64,000 nt of DNA from Sphingobium yanoikuyae. GTDB taxonomy: Bacteria; Pseudomonadota; Alphaproteobacteria; Sphingomonadales; Sphingomonadaceae. Under the pieces are notes generated by a model. That model was not told the DNA's origin and made no database searches. It saw only the letters and a program-made list of their open reading frames with translations. Every line of letters begins with the position of its first letter. Positions within the stretch are counted from its first letter, which is position 1. Both the position numbers and the translations under genes were made by a program. Below, piece by piece: positions 1-8,043 of the stretch. Where the stretch lies: NCBI RefSeq assembly GCF_034424525.1, contig NZ_CP139980.1, positions 172,892 through 236,891 on the forward strand, read 5' to 3'.

Positions 1-1062
1 CAGATCGGAAAGGCCGCCGATCTGGTGGGGCGGACGACCGGAGCGATTCGCGAGGCCGAGAGCGATGGCCGTCTTGTGCCACCTCCGCGGACAGAAAGCG
101 GTCGGCGCATGGGATACACGCTTGCTCAGTTGAATGACATGCGTGGCGCCTTTGGCACGCGCCCATGGCGCGATCCAAGCGACCCGTGTTCTGTCATCGC
201 GGTCCAGAACTTCAAGGGTGGTGTCGGCAAGTCGACGGTGTCGGTCCATCTGGCGCAATATCTGGCGATCCGCGGCTATCGTGTCCTCCTGATTGATTGC
301 GACAGCCAGGCGTCTGCTACGACCCTTTTCGGCTATGTGCCGGATCTCGATTTGAACGAGAACGACACGCTCTATCCGTACCTGCGAGAGGGTGAACGCA
401 AGTCCCTCGATTATGCGATCCGCAAGACCCATTTCGATGGTCTTGACCTGATCCCGGCCAACCTGCGTCTCTTCCAGTCGGAATATGAACTCGCGGCGCG
501 TATGGCGCGGGGGCAGGGGGCTCTGCTCGATCGAATGGCGCAGGGTATCGCCTCGGTGCAGGATCTCTACGATGTAGTGATCCTCGATCCGCCGCCAGCC
601 TTGGGAGCAATCTCCCTATCCGTTCTCAGGGCAGCCAACGCACTGGTGGTGCCGGTTCCACCAACCGTGATGGACTTCTCCTCGACGGCTGCCTTTCTCG
701 CCATGCTCGACGAGACCATTCAGGAACTCTCGACGCACGACCTCGCGCCGCAGCTGTCCTTCCTGCGCTTCGTGGCATCGAAGGTGGATGAGGGCAAATC
801 GATGCAGAAGGGCCTGCTCGACCTGATGCGGCAGGTTTACGGAACCGCCATGGTACGCTCGCCGCTCAAGGACTCTGCCGAGATCGACAACGCTACCGCC
901 CGTCTGATGACCGTTTACGAACTGGACGGCCCGATGACGAGCAAGACCGTGCGTGATCGCTGCCTGACCTATCTCGATGGCGTGAATGCCGAGATCGAGC
1001 TTGATATTCGTAAGACCTGGCCCAGCCATCTGAGCCGTTTGCGCAAGGATGGGCATGCGTGA
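1..1062 (+). CDS. parA: ParA-family partition ATPase, 5' end outside the window
   Basis: Deviant Walker ATPase of the ParA/Soj type that would segregate the replicon together with the ParB encoded next. The frame is open from base 1 and no convincing start lies inside the window, so the N-terminus is missing; the first codons seen look like a MerR-type DNA-binding helix (residues resembling IGKAADLVGRTTGAIREAE), as in plasmid ParA proteins with an N-terminal operator-binding domain. Walker A is KGGVGKST near base 220, the switch region is LLIDCDSQAS and Walker B is VVILDPPPALG. ParB follows after 46 bases containing a perfect palindrome. The family call is firm; DNA binding by the N-terminus is inferred from the fragment. 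Confidence 0.93.
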   Translation, partial: QIGKAADLVGRTTGAIREAESDGRLVPPPRTESGRRMGYTLAQLNDMRGAFGTRPWRDPSDPCSVIAVQNFKGGVGKSTVSVHLAQYLAIRGYRVLLIDCDSQASATTLFGYVPDLDLNENDTLYPYLREGERKSLDYAIRKTHFDGLDLIPANLRLFQSEYELAARMARGQGALLDRMAQGIASVQDLYDVVILDPPPALGAISLSVLRAANALVVPVPPTVMDFSSTAAFLAMLDETIQELSTHDLAPQLSFLRFVASKVDEGKSMQKGLLDLMRQVYGTAMVRSPLKDSAEIDNATARLMTVYELDGPMTSKTVRDRCLTYLDGVNAEIELDIRKTWPSHLSRLRKDGHA

Positions 1063-1070
1063 TGGACAAG

Positions 1071-1088
1071 AATTGCAGCCCTGCAATT
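1071..1088. promoter_or_regulatory. Palindrome between parA and parB, candidate parS or operator
   Basis: The arms AATTGCAG and CTGCAATT are perfect and separated by CC. The site sits in the only gap of the parAB pair, just ahead of the parB ribosome-binding site. Centromere sites or autoregulatory operators are commonly placed here; which of the two it is cannot be told from sequence. Confidence 0.45.
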
Positions 1089-1108
1089 TCGGCAAATAGG
1101 GGGGCAAA

Positions 1109-2149
1109 ATGAGTTCGAAGAACAAGAGCTTTCTAGGCGATCTGGCGTCCTCTGTGGAGCCCAGCGCCGAAGGTCAGGAGCGTGGTCCGCGTTTGGGGGT
1201 AGGGGTCCTTGGCGGCCGTAACAATCGCTTGGCCGAACTAGCTTCCGGTGCGGTGGTGAATAACCCGCAGGAACTCGTTGATCCGGCGCGCTGCCGGATT
1301 TGGGAACGGCACAATCGGGACTACGGCGCACTGAGCCGTGAACGGTGTGACGATCTAATCGAGAGTATCCTCGCGCAGGGCAAGCAGGAGGTCCCCGCGA
1401 TCGTTCGGCGCATTCATGAGCCGGACTATGATTTCGAGATCATCTGCGGGGCTCGCCGCCATTGGTCGGTATCTTGGCTACGGGCGAACAATCATCCCGA
1501 GGTGCGCTACCTCGTGGAAGTGCGCGATCTGACGGATGAGCAGGCGTTTCGCATTTCCGATCTGGAGAACCGGGCGCGCGAGGATCTCAGCGATCTGGAG
1601 CGAGCGCGAGACTATCTTAAGGCGCTCGATCTCTATTATGGCGGCAGCCAGAAGGAGATGGCGAGGCGGCTGAACCAGTCCGAGGCGTGGGTCAGCCGTT
1701 ACCTTGATCTAGCCAGATTGCCTGAAGCCGTCGTCGCGGCTTTCCCAGATCCTTTCGAGCTGAAGATCTCGCATATCGGCAGTCTGAAGCCTGTGCTGAA
1801 ATCCGACGATGATCGCTCGCGTGTGCTCGCCGAGGCGCGTCGTCTGTTTGAAGCGCGCGCGGCAGGCAATGAGGGGTTGCCCGCCAATGCTCCTGAGACG
1901 ATTCGCGCCCTGTTAGCGGTGGTCGGGTCGGCCGCGCCGCGCAAGAAGGAGCCCAAGCCGGCAAAAGCCCCCAAGAGGACAGGATCGGATTCCGTGGTCG
2001 TGCATAGCCCCGGCGGCACGGCACTGCTTCGCGTCGACGGAAAGGACAGGCGTGGCGTGACGCTGACGCTCTTCCACAAAGGCGGCGGGAGTCGAGCGGA
2101 GGCCGAAGCAGCATTACGCGACCTTCTCGATTATCACTGGCCTCAATAA
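1109..2149 (+). CDS. parB: ParB-family partition protein
   Basis: Centromere-binding partner of the preceding ParA, 346 aa. The N-terminal ParB/Srx nuclease-like fold carries the CTP-binding motif as CGARRHW (residues 113-119; GARR replaces the usual GERR). It is followed by the conserved stretch ENRAREDLSDLERAR and a helix-turn-helix around residues 170-200 (KEMARRLNQSEAWVSRYL). The C-terminus should dimerise. The ATG is preceded by a G-rich Shine-Dalgarno sequence (TAGGGGGGC). The 3' end overlaps by a few bases the end of a gene on the other strand. RepB/ParB proteins of alphaproteobacterial plasmids share this size and layout. Confidence 0.92.
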   Translation: MSSKNKSFLGDLASSVEPSAEGQERGPRLGVGVLGGRNNRLAELASGAVVNNPQELVDPARCRIWERHNRDYGALSRERCDDLIESILAQGKQEVPAIVRRIHEPDYDFEIICGARRHWSVSWLRANNHPEVRYLVEVRDLTDEQAFRISDLENRAREDLSDLERARDYLKALDLYYGGSQKEMARRLNQSEAWVSRYLDLARLPEAVVAAFPDPFELKISHIGSLKPVLKSDDDRSRVLAEARRLFEARAAGNEGLPANAPETIRALLAVVGSAAPRKKEPKPAKAPKRTGSDSVVVHSPGGTALLRVDGKDRRGVTLTLFHKGGGSRAEAEAALRDLLDYHWPQ

Positions 2150-3072
2150 GGGTGGCCGCGTCTCTCTCTCGCCCGGCTGGCAAGCTTCGCCGCTCCTTGA
2201 GGAGAGATTTTAAGAAGCCGTGCGATCGCAGGGATGCGGATGCCCGGAAAGGCAGCCTCTAAGCGCATGAGGGCAGGGAGCTTACTGCGCCGGGTGACGC
2301 CGAGCTCCTTGGGAAGGTTGGCATCGAGCCTTTCAACGGCATCAAGTTCTTTCAGGCCAGTCAGCGCGGTGTCTCCAAGGCGCTTTTCGAGATCAACGGC
2401 AAGATCGCGCGCAGTGACGCCGAAGAACCTTGGAAGGCACACGAACGACGGGATGATCTGGGAGGTAAATCCTGCGGCGAGCAGCGCCATTGGAAGATGG
2501 CAGGCCAACAGCCAGATCGTGCCGAAGGTTCGGGGATCGACGGTGAGCTGGCGCCCGTCCAGCGTCGCTAGGGACCGACCGCCGACCGGCGCGATCTCGA
2601 GCTCCGCGTGGACCTCCAGGAGGCGCTCTGCGACCGCCAGAAGGGTAGGGGCTGGATATGGTTCGGCCAACCTCCGCTTGGCCGCTCGAAACGCCGATCC
2701 GAATAGAACGAGGTCGTGGCGGCCCCAGGTCTGCGCCTCCTCTCGATCGTCGAGCAGCAGGCGCAGCGCGTTGAGCGTCGCCTTGGCCACGGCATCACCT
2801 TCTGCTTCCTGTGCGAGCAGCACGAAGTGCGCGAGTGCTGCGACCGACATGGGGTCATTCAGGCCTTCACAGTGGCGAGGAGGAGGGCTCCGGCCTGTAA
2901 TCCAGGCAAGCAGGTCGCTTGTGTCGACCGGTAGCCCCGCGAGCGCGGCAACTGTTGAGGTCGCTGACATTCGCGCTCTCCCAAGCCAAATGTCGCGTGC
3001 TGGACTACGAAAAAGACGACCGTCGAGCCGACCGATGAGCAGCAGTGGGGCAGGGGAGGGCGGCCTCGGCAT
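2143..3072 (-). CDS. RHE_PE00001/DUF1612-like protein with C-terminal helix-turn-helix
   Basis: 309 aa protein of unknown role. The N-terminal part (residues 13-50, with RLDGRLFRSPARDIWLGRAR) resembles the family named after Rhizobium etli RHE_PE00001, in which a DUF1612 region precedes a DNA-binding HTH. The C-terminus (IPAIARLLKISPQGAAKLAS) reads as that helix-turn-helix. Because the N-terminal similarity begins before Met35, the long start is preferred over an internal one. The gene converges on parB with a 7-base overlap. Such genes are frequent beside partition or transposition genes on alphaproteobacterial plasmids. A role in replicon maintenance is a guess from location. Confidence 0.62.
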   Translation of the reverse strand: MPRPPSPAPLLLIGRLDGRLFRSPARDIWLGRARMSATSTVAALAGLPVDTSDLLAWITGRSPPPRHCEGLNDPMSVAALAHFVLLAQEAEGDAVAKATLNALRLLLDDREEAQTWGRHDLVLFGSAFRAAKRRLAEPYPAPTLLAVAERLLEVHAELEIAPVGGRSLATLDGRQLTVDPRTFGTIWLLACHLPMALLAAGFTSQIIPSFVCLPRFFGVTARDLAVDLEKRLGDTALTGLKELDAVERLDANLPKELGVTRRSKLPALMRLEAAFPGIRIPAIARLLKISPQGAAKLASRARERRGHPY

Positions 3073-3145
3073 CCGATATGGTTATCGGTGATCTCAACCA
3101 AAGTCACATGTTAGTTGAGGCAGCCGATACTGATGGGAAATCGAC

Positions 3146-3169
3146 ATGTGATAATTGCAGTTATCACAT
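3146..3169. promoter_or_regulatory. Palindromic operator candidate upstream of the recombinase gene
   Basis: Perfect 9-base arms ATGTGATAA and TTATCACAT are separated by TTGCAG, 60-90 bases before the recombinase start. The inner 22-base pattern TGTGATAA-N6-TTATCACA recurs at 56821-56842 upstream of the other tyrosine-recombinase operon, so it is probably bound by a shared repressor or activator. A second, looser inverted repeat (CTCAAC/GTTGAG, 3093-3119) lies just before it. Confidence 0.6.
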
Positions 3170-3231
3170 AAGCGGATTTGACCGTTCTTTATAAGGTGGG
3201 CTACAAGCGCGGCTGAGGAGCGAGGCGCGTC

Positions 3232-4470
3232 GTGAGCACCGAAACCGCCCGGGAAGGGCCAGAAATCCCCGTAGCGCCGCCTGAGGCTGTCCTGCCGGCC
3301 GTCAGGGCGCCGGCCGACCTTGCGTGGACGATCGTGCAGATGCGCGCCGGCGAGCGCATCACCGTCAACGAGGGCCTGATCGCCGCCTATCAGGCCGCTT
3401 CATCGCCCCATAGCATCCGTGCGCTCAAGTCCGACGTCGAGGCGTTCGATGCGTGGTGTAGGCGCAACAACCGGATTGCACTGCCGGCGACGGCCGAGAC
3501 GGTGGCCGACTATCTCGACTCGCGGGCAGGCAAGGGGAGCCGCCCAGCCTCGCTATCCCGCTACAAGGCGTCGATCGCCAAGATCCATCAGTTGCTCGAA
3601 CTCAAGGACCCAACCCCCGCGCCGCTGGTGAAGCTGCGGCTGCAAGCGGTGCGCCGTGAGAAGGGCGCAGCGCAGAAGCAGGCAAGGCCGCTGCGGTTCA
3701 AGGGGCCGGTGCGCGACGTGGAACGCGACAAGGCGCGTGGTCTCAACGTCCGGGCGCTGCTCGAGAGCTGCGGAAACGATCTGCCGGGGCTGCGCGATCG
3801 CGCGCTGCTGTCTGCCGCCTATGACACCGGCCTGCGTGCGTCCGAGTTGGTAGCCGTGGCCATCGAGCATATCGAAGAGGCGATCGATCCCGAGGCGCGG
3901 CTGCTGCAGATCCTGCGGAGCAAGGGCGATCAAGACGGGGAGGGGGCAACCGCCTATCTCAGCCCGCGTACCGTGTCGGCGATCGCGGCCTGGACCGAAG
4001 CGGCCGGGATCACGGCGGGGCCGCTGTTCCGGCGGGTGCAGGTGCGGCGCTACAAGGCGCGCGCCGCCGTGCGCGGTCGGCCGATCGACAGCATCTCGGG
4101 GCGGGAGACCTGGGATCTGCGCAAGACGCTGCCCAGGCCTGCGGTGAAGGCGCGGGTCGAATATGACATCGGCACCGTCGCGCTGCACCCGGGTTCGATC
4201 GGGCCGATCTTCCGCTCGATCATCCAGCGCGCGTTCGATCGTGGCGCTCTGCCCGACCTCACAGCCGAGGATCTGGCGCGGCTGCTCAAGGGCATCAGCG
4301 CGCACTCGACGCGGATCGGGCTGAACCAGGATCTGTTTGCGAGCGGAGAGGATCTGGCTGGGATCATGGATGCATTGCGGTGGAAGTCGCCGCGGATGCC
4401 GCTCGCTTATAATCGCAATCTCGCGGCAGAGCAGGGGGCGGCGGGGCGCCTTATGGCGAAGATTGGCTAG
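3232..4470 (+). CDS. Tyrosine recombinase (phage-integrase family)
   Basis: 412 aa site-specific recombinase. Residues about 50-125 form a SAM-like core-binding domain, followed by a catalytic domain with Arg202 (TGLRASEL), the box H-S-T-R (His358, Arg361), Trp384 in the second histidine position and the nucleophile Tyr393 (PLAYNR). The set is complete, so the enzyme should be active. Translation starts at a GTG. The gene follows parAB on the other side of a short regulatory gap with a palindrome shared with the second recombinase operon. It might resolve plasmid multimers or integrate an element; no attachment site could be identified. Confidence 0.9.
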   Translation: MSTETAREGPEIPVAPPEAVLPAVRAPADLAWTIVQMRAGERITVNEGLIAAYQAASSPHSIRALKSDVEAFDAWCRRNNRIALPATAETVADYLDSRAGKGSRPASLSRYKASIAKIHQLLELKDPTPAPLVKLRLQAVRREKGAAQKQARPLRFKGPVRDVERDKARGLNVRALLESCGNDLPGLRDRALLSAAYDTGLRASELVAVAIEHIEEAIDPEARLLQILRSKGDQDGEGATAYLSPRTVSAIAAWTEAAGITAGPLFRRVQVRRYKARAAVRGRPIDSISGRETWDLRKTLPRPAVKARVEYDIGTVALHPGSIGPIFRSIIQRAFDRGALPDLTAEDLARLLKGISAHSTRIGLNQDLFASGEDLAGIMDALRWKSPRMPLAYNRNLAAEQGAAGRLMAKIG

Positions 4471-4738
4471 TCATGACGGCCTAAATAGGTCTTTGGATGA
4501 TGCCGTGCGACCACACGACGGCGGCAGGTAGATCGAGGGATTTGCGCAGCGGCAAGAACCGGAGAAGGGAGGCTGAGCCCCCGGGGTCTTGAGCTACAAC
4601 GTTAAGCCTAAGAAACGGGCAGGGGCCTGGTAGCGCGTAGTGTATGAGCGAAGCCACCATCGCTCAAACTCATCAGCACAGTCCAATTTCGAAGAGGAAA
4701 CAAGAAAGTGGTTCCGGAAACGGTATGGATCTTATCCT

Positions 4739-4786
4739 GTGTAAACGCTCGCGCTAAATGGCGGCGTTCTGATCGCGCTATTTGTC
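4739..4786 (+). repeat. Left inverted end of the TniA/TniB-type transposon
   Basis: Matches the reverse complement of 7766-7813 at 46 of 48 positions. The ATPase stop codon overlaps its inner edge. Confidence 0.9.
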
Positions 4787-5663
4787 AGTTGCCGGGTCCG
4801 ATGACGAGGCAATCGCGCGCGGCCTGAACGATGTCAGCGGTGACCTCCTCGACGCGGTTGAGGGTCATGATCCGCCGCATCTGCGCGAACAGGCGCTCCA
4901 TGAGCCGGAAGTTGCCGCGCGTGATGCGGATCACGGCTGCCTGCGCTTCGATCGCGTCGAGTTGGGCCGGGTCGAAGCTGATCCCGAAATCGCCGGCGTG
5001 GGTCGCGAGCAGCAGCCGCATTTCGGTCTCGGTAAGCGGTTTGAACTCGTGGACGAAGCCGATCCGCGAGTAGAGCTGGGCATAGCGGGCGAGGCGCTTC
5101 TCCAAGCCCGGCATACCCATCAGGATCAGCCCGAAGCCGTGGCGATCGGCCATGTCGCGGAGATGTTCGAGCGACTTTATGGTCAGGCGGTCGGCCTCGT
5201 CGACGATGACGAGGGGGCAGGCGATGCGGGCGGCGTCATGGGTGATTTCGTCCTGCGAGCCGCCCGCGACCGTCAGCCGGGCATAGCCCAGCTTAATGAG
5301 GTTGAGGCCCAACACCGCGTCGATCGTCTTGGGCGTGTTGCTGACCGACACGGTGTAGAAGACGGCGCGGCAGCGAGCGACCTTTTCGCCAAGGAGCGCG
5401 GCAATGGGACGGAGCGCGGCATATTCCCCCAGGTCGGGGAAGCTGGAAAACTCGCGCGCCGATCGCGTCTTTCCGACGCCCGGCCGGCCATGACACACGC
5501 CGATATAGCGGTAGTGCGCGCAGGCTTCGGCAAACTCGACGAACTGGGCATGTTCGCGGGTCGCCAGGAACGGCTGCTCGACCAGGAACTCAATCGTCAG
5601 CGGCGTAGAGCCGGAGCCCTCGGTAGGTGGTGGGCCGGGAAGCCGTATCCTCTTGGTCGCCAT
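4785..5663 (-). CDS. tniB: TniB-like AAA ATPase transposition protein
   Basis: 292 aa ATPase that in this family selects target DNA and activates the DDE transposase. Walker A is GRPGVGKT (residues 59-66) and Walker B LVIVDEADR (151-159), followed by a sensor-like segment. The chosen start, MATKRIRLPG, overlaps the end of the transposase gene by 74 bases, suggesting translational coupling; a longer frame upstream is only the transposase read in another frame. It is the second gene of the operon. A Tn402-type TniQ gene is absent. Tn7 TnsC and IS21 IstB are more distant relatives; TniB fits best because of the transposase partner. Confidence 0.85.
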   Translation of the reverse strand: MATKRIRLPGPPPTEGSGSTPLTIEFLVEQPFLATREHAQFVEFAEACAHYRYIGVCHGRPGVGKTRSAREFSSFPDLGEYAALRPIAALLGEKVARCRAVFYTVSVSNTPKTIDAVLGLNLIKLGYARLTVAGGSQDEITHDAARIACPLVIVDEADRLTIKSLEHLRDMADRHGFGLILMGMPGLEKRLARYAQLYSRIGFVHEFKPLTETEMRLLLATHAGDFGISFDPAQLDAIEAQAAVIRITRGNFRLMERLFAQMRRIMTLNRVEEVTADIVQAARDCLVIGPGN

Positions 5664-7068
5664 CGAAGGTCTCCGTGGGGGCAGGCACCTGCTTGTCGCG
5701 CTCCTTCGCGCCGCGCCGGGCGCGCTGGATCGCGCGCAACGACGGGTGCCCAGCGTGCTCGGAGCTGAGCGCACGGCAGACGAACCGGCCCTGGTGGTAG
5801 ACGTGGATCTCGGTCAGGTCGCGGGGGTCATAGACCGCCTCGACCTGCTCGCCGACGAAGGCCGCGAGCGTGGGTTCGACATAGCGCCTGCCCATCAGAC
5901 GGATGCCGTCGCGCAGCACTTTACGGGGCTTGGGCACGTGCACGAGCAGCATGTCGAGCTGTTCAAGGCTGTCGGGCATTGCGGGCAGGAACCCGCCCTT
6001 CTGCCAGCGCGTGATCGGCGGTTCGCCGGTGCTGCCATGCGGGCGACGATGATAGACGCCGCACACGAACGCCTCGAAGCGGGCGCGCAGCTCGTCGAGC
6101 GTGAGCACTGGCGCCGACAGCGGCTTGCCCGCGATCAGGTGGCCGGGCAGGTCGGGCAGGAACATGTCGTTGATGGTGCGGAACAGCCGCTCGATCTTGC
6201 CGCGCCCGCGAGGACGCCCCGGCAGCGAATGGATGAGGCGGATTTTGAGGGCGATGCACGCCTGCTCGATATGCTCGGAGATGAAATCCGAGCCGTTGTC
6301 GACGTAAAGCTGTTCGGGAATGCCGCTGACGATCCATTCGGGATTGGGCTTGCGCCAGATCGCCTGCCGCAAGGCGAGCGCCGTGTTGAGGGCACTGGGG
6401 GCATCGAGGCTGAGGAAGTAACCGGCGATGGCTCGGCTGTGATCGTCAACGATGACGGTCAGCCAAGGACGCACCGGGGTTCCGGCATCATCGAGCACGA
6501 GAATGTCGAGAACGGTATGATCGGCCTGCCACATCTCGTTCGAGGTCGCGGCTTCGCGCCGATGCACTAGCTCGTGCTGGTCGCGGTAGACGGCCGGATC
6601 GGAGGCTGCGGCGATCTGGCTTGCCGGTATCGCCCTGACGACACGCGCGACGGCCGCATAGCTGGGGGTTCGGTGTCCATGCGCGATGGCGAGTTCCTGC
6701 ACCTTTCGGTGAATGGCGGCGACCGGGGGTCGCGGGCGCTTGGTGGCGAGAGTGCGGGTCAGTTCGACCAGATGTTCCGGCAGGTGCAGCCTGCCCCGAT
6801 CGTTGCGCGGCAGACGCGCGAGACCGGCAAGTCCTTCGGCACGGTAGCGCCCGAGCCAGCGCTGCAACGTCCGCTCGCTCAGCGTGCCGGTGCGGGCGAG
6901 GTCCGCGAGCGGGATGCCATCGGCGAGGTGCGGTTCAAGGACGCGGTAGCGCTCGATCGCCAGCGGCGGGACAAGCGCCGGATGCGTCACCGCCGACGGT
7001 CCGTGTCGCAGGTAAGGAAAACGGAGATTTGCCTGCCCATCGCCATGCGAGTCCGCTCGCGTTGCCAA
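5590..7068 (-). CDS. tniA: TniA-like DDE transposase
   Basis: 492 aa integrase-core transposase. The N-terminus has a helix-turn-helix region (about 52-75, IPLADLARTGTLSERTLQRW). The rve core carries Asp183 (WQADHT), Asp257 (VDNGSDF) and Glu293 (GRGKIERLF) with 35 residues between the last two, as in TniA and TnsB. A Mu-type C-terminal beta-barrel region follows near 370-430. The length is a little below Tn402 TniA. It is transcribed toward the left end and overlaps the ATPase gene. A resolvase diverges from it across a 113-base gap that should hold promoters and the res site. Confidence 0.9.
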   Translation of the reverse strand: MATRADSHGDGQANLRFPYLRHGPSAVTHPALVPPLAIERYRVLEPHLADGIPLADLARTGTLSERTLQRWLGRYRAEGLAGLARLPRNDRGRLHLPEHLVELTRTLATKRPRPPVAAIHRKVQELAIAHGHRTPSYAAVARVVRAIPASQIAAASDPAVYRDQHELVHRREAATSNEMWQADHTVLDILVLDDAGTPVRPWLTVIVDDHSRAIAGYFLSLDAPSALNTALALRQAIWRKPNPEWIVSGIPEQLYVDNGSDFISEHIEQACIALKIRLIHSLPGRPRGRGKIERLFRTINDMFLPDLPGHLIAGKPLSAPVLTLDELRARFEAFVCGVYHRRPHGSTGEPPITRWQKGGFLPAMPDSLEQLDMLLVHVPKPRKVLRDGIRLMGRRYVEPTLAAFVGEQVEAVYDPRDLTEIHVYHQGRFVCRALSSEHAGHPSLRAIQRARRGAKERDKQVPAPTETFDGDQEDTASRPTTYRGLRLYAADD

Positions 7069-7181
7069 ACCGGCCTGTTCGACGTAAATCTACCCGGTAA
7101 AGAAAACTAGGGCAACATAGACCTGCCGATGACGACTTTCTTCCCAAACCGCGCCCGATCGGGGCGCCACCGGCCCTACGC

Positions 7182-7754
7182 ATGAAAATCGGTTACGCCC
7201 GCGTATCGACCGCCGAGCAGAACCTGGACCTCCAGCGTGATGCGCTGAAGGCTGCCGGCTGCGAGAAGGTCATCACCGACAAGGCCTCCGGGGCGACTGC
7301 CGCTCGCCCTGGATTGGAAAAGGTGAAGGAGCTGCTTCGCGCCGGCGACACACTGGTGGTCTGGCGCCTCGACAGGCTCGGCCGCTCGCTCCGTGATCTG
7401 ATCGGATGGATGACCTACCTCGACGAGGAAAAGGTCGGGCTGCTGAGCCTGCACGAGGCGATCGACACGACCACCACGTCGGGCAAGCTTACCTTCCACC
7501 TGTTCGGGGCATTGGCGGAGTTCGAGCGCAACCTGATCCGCGAGCGGACCCAGGCCGGTCTCACCGCAGCCCGCGCTCGCGGCAAGAAGGGTGGCCGGCC
7601 GGCCGCACTCGGCAAGGAAAAGCGCGACCTGCCCGTCAGGCTCTACCACGAGAACACGATGCCGATCGCCAAGATTTGCTCGATGCTCGGCATCTCCCAG
7701 CCAAAACTCTACGCCTATGTGCGATCGGCCGAGACCAAGCCGGTAGCCGCGTAG
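7182..7754 (+). CDS. tniR: Serine resolvase of the TniA/TniB-type transposon
   Basis: 190 aa resolvase/invertase. The catalytic serine lies in the N-terminal motif IGYARVST (Ser9), followed by the conserved arginine segment WRLDRLGRS and the long E-helix EFERNLIRERT. The last 45 residues form a DNA-binding helix-turn-helix (MPIAKICSMLGISQPKLYAY). Cointegrate resolution is the expected role. It diverges from the transposase and ends 12 bases before the right inverted end. It clearly differs from the two other serine recombinases in this window. Confidence 0.92.
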   Translation: MKIGYARVSTAEQNLDLQRDALKAAGCEKVITDKASGATAARPGLEKVKELLRAGDTLVVWRLDRLGRSLRDLIGWMTYLDEEKVGLLSLHEAIDTTTTSGKLTFHLFGALAEFERNLIRERTQAGLTAARARGKKGGRPAALGKEKRDLPVRLYHENTMPIAKICSMLGISQPKLYAYVRSAETKPVAA

Positions 7755-7765
7755 CGACGCTCGCC

Positions 7766-7813
7766 GACAAATAGCGCGATCAGAATGCCGCCACTTAGCG
7801 CGAGCGTTTACAC
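7766..7813 (-). repeat. Right inverted end of the TniA/TniB-type transposon
   Basis: Inverted copy of 4739-4786 with two mismatches in 48 bases. Confidence 0.9.
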
Positions 7814-8043
7814 CGTTCGCGGTCCCGATCGGCCCAGCGTCCCCCGGAACCGTTCGTTATCGGGAAGGCATCTAAGCGGTCTGCACCATCCTTCATCTAA
7901 AGTTCTCCAAGCGCTTCTGAGGATTTTCGGGCGCACCAAAAGCACTTGCTCCTCCAGTGGCTGGAGCATGTAACCGCAATTTGCTCTCCTGCGGACGGGG
8001 GGCTGGAGGTGGCTTTTTGACGGCCCGTGTTGAAGCAATCGGT

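Larger units (their letters stand above)
4739..7813. mobile_element. Compact TniA/TniB-type transposon with resolvase
   Basis: About 3.1 kb between 48-bp inverted ends that differ at two positions. It holds an ATPase and a DDE transposase on the minus strand and a serine resolvase on the plus strand. The end sequences start GTGTAAACG and contain two related AGCGCGA boxes each, as expected of transposase-binding repeats in Tn7/Tn402-type ends. No tniQ gene and no passenger gene are present. The flanks (ATCCT left, CGTTC right) show no 5-bp target duplication. Confidence 0.85.

Noticed and set aside
4734..7818. Target-site duplication for the TniA/TniB transposon
   Set aside because: Flanks ATCCT and CGTTC do not match in any simple offset of one base.
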